Shown here one piece after another: positions 54,263 through 61,354 of a stretch of 64,000 bases of DNA. The translations under genes and the position numbers were made by a program. A model generated the notes under the pieces. The model did not search any database, was not told the DNA's origin, and was given only the letters and a program-made list of their open reading frames with translations. Origin of the DNA: Pseudomonadota bacterium (GTDB lineage: Bacteria; Pseudomonadota; Gammaproteobacteria; Xanthomonadales; Xanthomonadaceae); contig JAFEBV010000027.1 of assembly GCA_018242485.1 (NCBI GenBank), positions 62,001 to 126,000 of the forward strand, in the 5' to 3' direction. The stretch's first letter is position 1. The number at the start of each line of letters is the position of its first letter.

Positions 54263-55198
54263 TCACGATGCCTGCGCGTCTCCACCCAGCCACGCATGCG
54301 CATCCGGCAGCGGCGCATCGCCACGGCGGGCGAGGGCGAGAAAGTCGAACAGTTCCGGATCGGCCAGTTGCGAGGGGCGCACGTCGGTCAAGGCGTTGGC
54401 GATCTGTTCGATGCGACCCGGAGCCTGTCGTTCCCATTCCTCCAGCATGCGTTTGACCTGCTTGCGTTGCAGGTTCTCCTGCGAGCCGCACAGGGAGCAG
54501 GGGATGATCGGAAATTGCCGGTGTGCCGCATAGGCTTCGATGTCGCGCTCTGCCACCCGCGCCAGCGGGCGGATGACGACATGCCTGCCGTCGTCGCTCA
54601 ACAACTTGGGCGGCATCGTCGCAAGTTTCGCGTGGTGGAACAGGTTGAGGAAAAACGTGGCGACCAGATCGTCGCGGTGGTGGCCCAGCGCGATCTTGCT
54701 GAAGCCTTCGCGCTGCGCGTGTTCGTACAGCGCGCCACGGCGCAGGCGCGAGCACAACGAGCACATCGTCCTGCCTTCGGGGATCACGCGCTTGACCACC
54801 GAATAGGTGTCCTGTTCGAGGATCGTGTACGCCACGCCGATCGACTTCAGGTAATCGGGCAGGACATGGTCGGGAAAACCCGGCTGCTTCTGGTCGAGAT
54901 TGACCGCCACCAGCTCGAAGCGCACCGGCGCCTTCGCCTGCAATTGCAGCAGCACGTCGAGCATCGTGTAGCTGTCCTTGCCGCCGGACAGACACACCAT
55001 CACCTTGTCGCCGTCCTCGATCATGCCGTAATCGGCGATCGCCCGGCCGACCTGGTGTCGCAGGCGCTTGGCGAGCTTGTGCTGCTCGTGCCGCGCACGC
55101 GCCGCATGCGACGCCGAGGCCGATCGCTTGGCGGATGCCGTCGCCATGTCCGAATGACCGTCGTTGATGTAAACGGGAAGTTCCATGGCTGCGCTCAT
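54263..55198 (-). CDS. ttcA: tRNA 2-thiocytidine biosynthesis protein
   Basis: Thiolates C32 of tRNA with ATP and an iron-sulfur cluster. 311 residues. The PP-loop is [16 protein letters not shown]; the two CxxC motifs, [20 protein letters not shown] and [20 protein letters not shown], hold the cluster. [20 protein letters not shown] follows. Three in-frame ATGs (55198, 55186 and 55147) are possible; 55198 is a choice, as no ribosome-binding sequence decides. Divergent from the DUF465 gene. Confidence 0.95.
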   Translation of the reverse strand: MSAAMELPVYINDGHSDMATASAKRSASASHAARARHEQHKLAKRLRHQVGRAIADYGMIEDGDKVMVCLSGGKDSYTMLDVLLQLQAKAPVRFELVAVNLDQKQPGFPDHVLPDYLKSIGVAYTILEQDTYSVVKRVIPEGRTMCSLCSRLRRGALYEHAQREGFSKIALGHHRDDLVATFFLNLFHHAKLATMPPKLLSDDGRHVVIRPLARVAERDIEAYAAHRQFPIIPCSLCGSQENLQRKQVKRMLEEWERQAPGRIEQIANALTDVRPSQLADPELFDFLALARRGDAPLPDAHAWLGGDAQAS

Positions 55199-55277
55199 CG
55201 ACAAGCCGATCATTTTAGCGCGTGCCGGCAGCCGGCTTGGGTGTAAGCTGGCGACGACCCTCGCGCGAGCGCCACGG

Positions 55278-55484
55278 ATGCCCACTTCCGACCCCTCCAC
55301 GATCGTCGCGCGGTTGCAGGCGCTGCGGCTCGAACACCGCGATCTGGACGCGGCCATCGAACGCCTGTCGGCCGATCTGGCGATGGATGAGCTGCAATTG
55401 CGCCGCCTGAAGAAGCGCAAGCTGGCGATCAAGGATTCCATCGCGAAGCTGGAAAGCCGGCTGATCCCGGATCTGGATGCCTGA
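55278..55484 (+). CDS. YdcH/DUF465 family coiled-coil protein
   Basis: 68 residues. [20 protein letters not shown] and [20 protein letters not shown], then [15 protein letters not shown], are a DUF465 two-helix hairpin, with the [10 protein letters not shown] signature. A general small cytoplasmic protein of unknown role. ATG 55278 is used. A 30-bp tandem duplication covers its last codons, including the stop, and repeats downstream. Confidence 0.88.
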   Translation: MPTSDPSTIVARLQALRLEHRDLDAAIERLSADLAMDELQLRRLKKRKLAIKDSIAKLESRLIPDLDA

Positions 55485-55519
55485 AACGGACTGATCCCGG
55501 ATCTGGATGCCTGAAACGG
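55461..55519. repeat. 30-bp tandem duplication over a stop codon
   Basis: The 30 bases 55461-55490 (CTGATCCCGG through CTGAAACGGA) are repeated at 55491-55519 with 29 bases identical. The first copy encodes the last residues LIPDLDA and the stop TGA of the DUF465 gene; the second is not read as part of it. Confidence 0.95.
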
Positions 55520-55591
55520 CCGTCGTTCACGGCCTGCGCAGCCATCGCCGGTGCGTAACCGCGCAATACGCCAAGCACCGCGTCGCGCGCC

Positions 55592-58126
55592 CTATCCCGC
55601 CGTCGCCGCCGGCATGTCCGCAGCCGCCGCCCGCGCGGTTTCCGGGGTAATCTTCAGGATCGTGTGCTGCAATTCGCGGCCGAGGATCACTTTCGCGTCC
55701 CGCGCCCAGGCTTCGAGCTGTTCGTCGAACGCCAGCTTGCCGTTGGCGTCGGTCTTCACCACGCCCGATTCGCGCAGCCGGTTGATGAAGCCGCGGAACA
55801 GCGGTTTGTCGAAGAATTCCGGCGCGGTGTGCGCGTACAGCAACGACAACCGCTGCGCGGTCATCTGGCACAGGTTTTCCAGCTCGCCCACCGACAGCGT
55901 GCACGCGCCGTTCTTCACCAGCACCGACACCGCGATGAAATAACGCTCGAAGGCCTGCTGCAACGCGTTGGCGATGGTGCGCAGGCGGAACACTTCGTCG
56001 GTCTGCCCGGGCCCGCGCCCGAGGTAACCGCTGTTCGCATCGAATGTCAGCAAGCCTTCCTCGACGAACAGATCCACGGTCGCCTCCACGCGCCGACCGT
56101 ACTCGTCCACTGTCCACGGCAGGAACAGCTCGCCTTGCAGGAACGGATACAGCGCGCGGCCCAATTGCAGAACGGCGTCGCGGCGCATGCGGCGATTGTG
56201 CTGGAAACAACAGGCGATCCACGCGGCGGCGGTGAACAAGTGCAGGACGTTGTTGCGGTAATACGTCTGCAGGACGGCGGTTTCCTCGTCCATCCACAGC
56301 ACGTCGCCCAGCGGGTGCGCAGTGCGCTGGAGGATGCCCATCGTCTGCCCGTATTCGACGATCTGCGCGGGTTCCATGTGGGTGACGGTGATGCGATCCG
56401 AGTACGGGATCGCCGCCAGCAGACGCTTGTACAGCGCCAGCAATTGCAGCAGGTCGGCCTCGGCCATCGCCCGCTTCGGGCTGGACAGCACGGTGAGCGC
56501 AAGCAGGTTGACGGGATTGACGTTCGCGCTGCCGTTGACGTTGACTTGTATGCGCACGGCCAGATCCTCCACCGCCTCGCGCATCCACTTCGGGCGCTCG
56601 TCGCCTTCCAGCGGCCGCTGCCTCCAGTCCGGCGCATGCACGGCGAGCACGTCCTCCAGCCGCACCGGTTCGCCGAAACTCACCGCCACCCGACCGTGGT
56701 TCTCGCGCAGCGCCGCATAACCGCCGCGCACGATGGCCCAGAGCGTCTCTTTCTGTTTCGGCCGCCCGGACAGCTCGTCGAGATAGCTCTTGCCTTCCAT
56801 CAGCTTTTCGTAGCCCAGATACACCGGCTGGAACACCACCGGCCGCCGCGGCTCGCGCAGGAAGCCGCGCACGGTCATCGCCAGCATGCCGCCTTGCGGC
56901 TGCAACAGGCGGCCGGTGCGCGAGCGCCCGCCCTCGACGAAATACTCCAGCGAAAAGCCCTCGCCGACCAGCATCGCCACGTATTCGCCGAGCACCGCCG
57001 AATACAGTGCGCTGCCGCGGATGGAGCGGCGGATGTAGAACGCGCCGCCCTTGCGCAGGATGCTGCCGATCACCGGCAAGTTGAGATTGACGCCGGCGAC
57101 GATGTGCGGCGGCACGATGCCGTGCGCGTACAGCAGGTACGACAGCAGCAGGTAATCCATGTGGCTGCGGTGCGAGGGCACGTACACCACCTCGTGGCCC
57201 GGCGCGATGTCCTTGAGCCGGTCGAGGTGGTGCACTTCCACGCCGTCGTACACGCGGTTCCAGAACGGGGTGAGCAGGAAGGACAGCGAACGCACCACCG
57301 GGTGCGAATAATCGGCGGCGATCTCCCAGGCCATCGCATGCGCCTTGCGCCACGCATCCTCGACCGGTTTGTTCTCGCGGCGCGCCTGATCGGCGATCGC
57401 CTGTCGCACGGTTGGCGTGGCCAGCACCTTGTCCACCAGCAGTCGGCGGTGCGACAGATCCGGCCCGATCACCGCTGCGCGGATGCGCGCGAAGTGCACG
57501 CGCAGCACGCGCGAGAGCTTGCGCACGGTGCGCTCGGGCGGCAGATCCTCGCCAATTGCCGAACGCAGCGCCACCGGGGCGGCGAACTGCACGATGGTGT
57601 GGCGGCCGTTGAGCAGGATCGACAGGAAGCGGCGGAAGCGCCCGACCAGTTCCCAGTTTTCCGAGAACAGCACCGGGAACCAGCCGGACTGCCGATCCGG
57701 CGCACGGCCGACGAAGATCGACACCGGCACCAGCTGGATGTCCAGATCGGGCAGGGCGCGCTGGCGATCGAGCAGGCGGGCGAGGCTTTCCGAATGGGTG
57801 CGCGTGCGCGGGCGGCCGAACCAGCGGCCGCGCCGGCGCGACAGGCCGATGTACGCACGCGGCAGCCCCAACGATGGGTTGCCGCCGGCGGCCAGAGGCG
57901 AGTCCAGACCCAATTGCCGGCAGGCGCGATCGAGGATCAGCGCGTTGGACAGCCCGTAACGTTCAAGCACGAAGCATCGCGGCCGTGTATCGCCGCCGAG
58001 CGTTTGCGCCTCGGCGGCGGGCTCGATGCGCAGACGGATCCACGGATCGAGCAGCCAGCCCAGCAGCCGGAACCACCACGGTGCACGGCGTGGCGAGGGT
58101 GTTGCGGCGATGGAAGAATCGGTCAT
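55592..58126 (-). CDS. plsB: Glycerol-3-phosphate O-acyltransferase
   Basis: First acylation of glycerol-3-phosphate in phospholipid synthesis. 844 residues. PWWFRLLGWLLDPWIRLRIE is the N-terminal membrane-associated stretch; the HX4D motif is H319 to D324 in VPSHRSHMDYLLLSY; GGAFYIRRSIRGSALYSAVL, FVEGGRSRTGRLLQPQGGML and VFQPVYLGYEKLMEGKSYLD are the acyltransferase motifs II to IV. The C-terminal part is helical. Start ATG 58126. Confidence 0.97.
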   Translation of the reverse strand: MTDSSIAATPSPRRAPWWFRLLGWLLDPWIRLRIEPAAEAQTLGGDTRPRCFVLERYGLSNALILDRACRQLGLDSPLAAGGNPSLGLPRAYIGLSRRRGRWFGRPRTRTHSESLARLLDRQRALPDLDIQLVPVSIFVGRAPDRQSGWFPVLFSENWELVGRFRRFLSILLNGRHTIVQFAAPVALRSAIGEDLPPERTVRKLSRVLRVHFARIRAAVIGPDLSHRRLLVDKVLATPTVRQAIADQARRENKPVEDAWRKAHAMAWEIAADYSHPVVRSLSFLLTPFWNRVYDGVEVHHLDRLKDIAPGHEVVYVPSHRSHMDYLLLSYLLYAHGIVPPHIVAGVNLNLPVIGSILRKGGAFYIRRSIRGSALYSAVLGEYVAMLVGEGFSLEYFVEGGRSRTGRLLQPQGGMLAMTVRGFLREPRRPVVFQPVYLGYEKLMEGKSYLDELSGRPKQKETLWAIVRGGYAALRENHGRVAVSFGEPVRLEDVLAVHAPDWRQRPLEGDERPKWMREAVEDLAVRIQVNVNGSANVNPVNLLALTVLSSPKRAMAEADLLQLLALYKRLLAAIPYSDRITVTHMEPAQIVEYGQTMGILQRTAHPLGDVLWMDEETAVLQTYYRNNVLHLFTAAAWIACCFQHNRRMRRDAVLQLGRALYPFLQGELFLPWTVDEYGRRVEATVDLFVEEGLLTFDANSGYLGRGPGQTDEVFRLRTIANALQQAFERYFIAVSVLVKNGACTLSVGELENLCQMTAQRLSLLYAHTAPEFFDKPLFRGFINRLRESGVVKTDANGKLAFDEQLEAWARDAKVILGRELQHTILKITPETARAAAADMPAATAG

Positions 58127-58196
58127 CGGTCAGGCACCGGGGCGGCGCGGTGGCGCACCGCCCCAGCGTAGCGGATGCTCGATGGATCGGCCGGGA

Positions 58197-59207
58197 TCAG
58201 GCGCCGGCGTTGCCGGAAGCATCGCTCGCGGCGGACGGGGTCGGCGTTTCAGTAGGTGCCGGCGTTTCCGTCGGAGCAGCCGGGGTGACCGGCGTGGCTT
58301 CCTGCGGAGCCGGGGTGGTCTGTGCGGGGGCGGCCGGCGATGCGGCATCGGCAGGCGCGGCCGCAGGCTTGTCGGACAGCGACTCCTCGATGCTCTTGAG
58401 CAAATCGGCGCTGTACCAGCGGCCATCGCGGGCGACCATGTCCAGGTCGAACGTCACCGGCGTGTCCATGATCGTGTAATGCACCGTCACCACGGCCTTG
58501 TCGCCGTCCTGCGACTTTTTCTCCACGGTCACGCTGTCGAGCATCTTGTCGGTGTCGAATCCGTACACGGCCAGCGCCTTGCGCACGCCGCCGACGCCGG
58601 TGCCGACCTTGTCCATGACCTGCGCGAAGCTGAGCTTTTGCGCGTCGGTGAGGGTGGTGAGCTTGAGGCTGCGCGCGGTGGCCACGATCACGCCAATGGC
58701 CTGCTTGGCCTTGTCCGGATCGTCGAGCTTGGCCGTGGTCGCCCACTTGGTGACGGCCGTCAGCAGCGCCTTGGCCTGATCCTTTTCGGTCGGCGTGAAC
58801 TTGGCATTCTGCTCGATCGACTGGCCCATGATGCCGCTCATCATCGCCACGCCCATCGGAATCTGCGGGCCCATCTGCACCAACTGCGGCTGCACCTGCG
58901 CGAACAGCTTGGCCTCCGCATCCGGCGCGGTGAGCTTGGCCAGCTGATCGGCGAACTGCTGGCTTTCCTGCGCCGTGGGCGCCGGCGTCTTGGCCTGCTT
59001 GTCCTTGTAGTTGGCTTCGAGCTTCGCGTAATCCTCGGGCGGAACCATGATGTGGGTGAGGCGATCGAAATCGTTGGCGCGGAAGGCCGCCGACAGATCC
59101 TTGGCGGCGGTGACCGGATCCTTCGCAGCCAGGTTGCCGCCGCCGGTACAGGCCGACAGGGCCAACGCGGTAAGTCCGGCGCAGGCAAGCAGTTTCAGAC
59201 GGTTCAT
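58197..59207 (-). CDS. Predicted lipoprotein with a Pro/Ala/Thr-rich tail
   Basis: 336 residues. MNRLKLLACAGLTALALSAC at the start is a lipoprotein signal with lipobox LSAC. The middle is helical and beta-rich (AAFRANDFDRLTHIMVPPED, VTVHYTIMDTPVTFDLDMVA). The tail from about 283, APADAASPAAPAQTTPAP and similar, is low-complexity. No family was recognised; a role at the envelope is probable. It is between rep and plsB, in the same direction. Confidence 0.8.
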   Translation of the reverse strand: MNRLKLLACAGLTALALSACTGGGNLAAKDPVTAAKDLSAAFRANDFDRLTHIMVPPEDYAKLEANYKDKQAKTPAPTAQESQQFADQLAKLTAPDAEAKLFAQVQPQLVQMGPQIPMGVAMMSGIMGQSIEQNAKFTPTEKDQAKALLTAVTKWATTAKLDDPDKAKQAIGVIVATARSLKLTTLTDAQKLSFAQVMDKVGTGVGGVRKALAVYGFDTDKMLDSVTVEKKSQDGDKAVVTVHYTIMDTPVTFDLDMVARDGRWYSADLLKSIEESLSDKPAAAPADAASPAAPAQTTPAPQEATPVTPAAPTETPAPTETPTPSAASDASGNAGA

Positions 59208-59298
59208 GGCAAGCTCCAGAAGGCCATCGAGGCCGTGGGTGGCCGGACAGGATACCGGTTGACTGGCTGCCAAGGAAGCCGACCGGACGCGCGCCGGA

Positions 59299-61275
59299 TC
59301 AACCGCGCAGCAAGGCGGCGATGGCGTCGAGTTGGGCGCGTGAGCGTTCCCGTTTCGTCAGCGCATCGCGTTGCGGGTCGTCGCCATCGCGGTGCAGGTC
59401 GGCGGCCGGCAATTCATTGAGGAAGCGGCTCGGGCGGCGCGATTCGATCCCGCCCCAGCGTTTGGCCTGCCGGCTGTGCGATAGATACAGCGCCTGCTTG
59501 GCGCGGGTGATGCCGACGTAGAACAGGCGGCGCTCCTCGTCGAGGCGGCCCTCGTCGAGGCTGGCCTCGTGCGGCAGGGTGCCGTCCTCGCAGCCGACGA
59601 TGAACACGCAAGCGAACTCCAATCCCTTGGCCGCGTGCAGGCTCATCAAGCGCACCGCGTCGCCGGCTTCGCCGCGATCGGCGTGCGACAACAAGGTGAG
59701 CTGTGCGGCCAGCGATCCGGCCGAAGGCGCGGCATCCTTGAACCAGTCGGCGAGTTCGTCGAGGTGGCCCTTGCGCCGCGCGAACTCCGGCTCGCCCTTG
59801 CACTGCGCGCGCAGCGCCGCGAGCAGACCGCTGCGTTCGGCGACCTGCCGGCACAGGTCGGAAGGCGACAGCCGTTCGGCCTCGCCCTGCAGGCGCGCGA
59901 GGATGGCGGTGAACTCGGCCAATCCGGCCGCGCCGCGCGCCGGCAGGTTCTTCAGCAGGGACGCTTGCATCGCCGCACGCGCCAACGGCAGGTTGGCGTG
60001 GCGCGCCAGTTCGGCCAGTTTCGCCAGCGTGCCCGCACCGACTTCGCGCTTGGGCGATGCCACCGCGCGCAGGAAGGCGGCGTCGTCCTCTGGGTTGGCC
60101 AGCACGCGCAGCCACGCCAGCAGATCCTTGACCTCGCCGCGATCGAGGAAGGCGGTGCCGCCGGTGAGGTGATAGGGGATGCGCAGCAGTTGCAGTGCCT
60201 TTTCCAGCGGGCGCGATTGGTGATTGCCGCGGAACAGCACCGCGAAATCGCCCGGATGCAGTTTGCGCGAAGTGCGCAGGAACTCGATCTCGCCGGCCAC
60301 GCGCTGCGCTTCGGCCTCGGCGTCCTCGCAGGCCCACACGCGGATCGGCGCGCCCTCGTCGAGCCGGCTCCACAGTTGCTTGGGATGCGCGTGCGGGTTG
60401 TTGGCGATGAGTTGGTTGGCGGCGCGCAGGATGCGCGCGCTGCAGCGGTAATTCTGTTCGAGCTTGACGATGCGCAGCTCGGGATAGTCGCGCGCCAGCG
60501 CGTCGAGGTTCTCGGGATTGGCGCCGCGCCACGCGTAGATGCTCTGGTCGTCGTCGCCCACGCAGGTCAGGTTGCCGCGCCTGCCGGCGAGCACTTTCAG
60601 CAACCGGTATTGCGCGCCATTGGTGTCTTGGCACTCGTCAACCAGCAGGTGGCGGATGCGTTCTTGCCATGCTGCGGCGAGCTCGGCGTCGTTCTCGAGC
60701 AGTTGCAACGGCAAACGGATCAGGTCGTCGAAATCCACCGCGTTGAACGCCGACAGGCGCTGCTGATAGCGCGCATAGATCGCCGCCGCCTCGCGCTCGC
60801 GCGGGCTGCGCGCGAGCGTGGCCGCCTGCTCGGGCGACAGGCCTTCGTTCTTCGCTCGCGAAACGAGCTGGCGCAGCGCTTCGACCGCGTCCTTGTTCGC
60901 GCCGGTGCCGACCAGATCGCGGACCTGCGCCAGCGCATCGTCGGCGTCGAACACCGAGAAGCCGCGGCGCAGTCCGGCGCGCTCGTGTTCGACATGCAGG
61001 AAGCGCAGTCCCAGCGCGTGGAACGTGCACACCGTCAGGCCCTCGCCGGCATCGCCGGGCAACAACTTGGCGACACGCTCGCGCATCTCGCGCGCGGCCT
61101 TGTTGGTGAAGGTGATCGCGGCGATGTGCCTGGGCGACACCCCGCGTTCGCGTACGAGGAAGGCGATCTTCTCGGTGATGACGCGGGTCTTGCCGCTGCC
61201 CGCGCCGGCCAGCACCAGCAGCGGGCCATCGACGTGGCGCACGGCGGCGAGTTGGTCGGAGTTCAATCCGTGCAT
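59299..61275 (-). CDS. rep: ATP-dependent DNA helicase Rep
   Basis: UvrD-family 3'-5' helicase that aids replication forks. 658 residues, near E. coli Rep (673). MHGLNSDQLAAVRHVDGPLL and the Walker A AGAGSGKT at 23-30, ITFTNKAAREMRERV, VDECQDTNGAQYRLL, VGDDDQSIYAWRGA, EQNYRC and YVGITRAKQALYLSHSRQ are helicase motifs I to VI. Start ATG 61275 gives the family's N-terminus. Confidence 0.97.
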   Translation of the reverse strand: MHGLNSDQLAAVRHVDGPLLVLAGAGSGKTRVITEKIAFLVRERGVSPRHIAAITFTNKAAREMRERVAKLLPGDAGEGLTVCTFHALGLRFLHVEHERAGLRRGFSVFDADDALAQVRDLVGTGANKDAVEALRQLVSRAKNEGLSPEQAATLARSPREREAAAIYARYQQRLSAFNAVDFDDLIRLPLQLLENDAELAAAWQERIRHLLVDECQDTNGAQYRLLKVLAGRRGNLTCVGDDDQSIYAWRGANPENLDALARDYPELRIVKLEQNYRCSARILRAANQLIANNPHAHPKQLWSRLDEGAPIRVWACEDAEAEAQRVAGEIEFLRTSRKLHPGDFAVLFRGNHQSRPLEKALQLLRIPYHLTGGTAFLDRGEVKDLLAWLRVLANPEDDAAFLRAVASPKREVGAGTLAKLAELARHANLPLARAAMQASLLKNLPARGAAGLAEFTAILARLQGEAERLSPSDLCRQVAERSGLLAALRAQCKGEPEFARRKGHLDELADWFKDAAPSAGSLAAQLTLLSHADRGEAGDAVRLMSLHAAKGLEFACVFIVGCEDGTLPHEASLDEGRLDEERRLFYVGITRAKQALYLSHSRQAKRWGGIESRRPSRFLNELPAADLHRDGDDPQRDALTKRERSRAQLDAIAALLRG

Positions 61276-61354
61276 GGGTTCGACACGATGGGACAGGTGC
61301 GCAGTTTACCGGTACGCCTTCCCTGCATTGCCGCGGTGTGTAGCGCAGGCGCTT

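Noticed and set aside
55664..58171. Open frame of 835 codons on the plus strand
   Set aside because: Antisense to plsB, whose motifs and length are complete.
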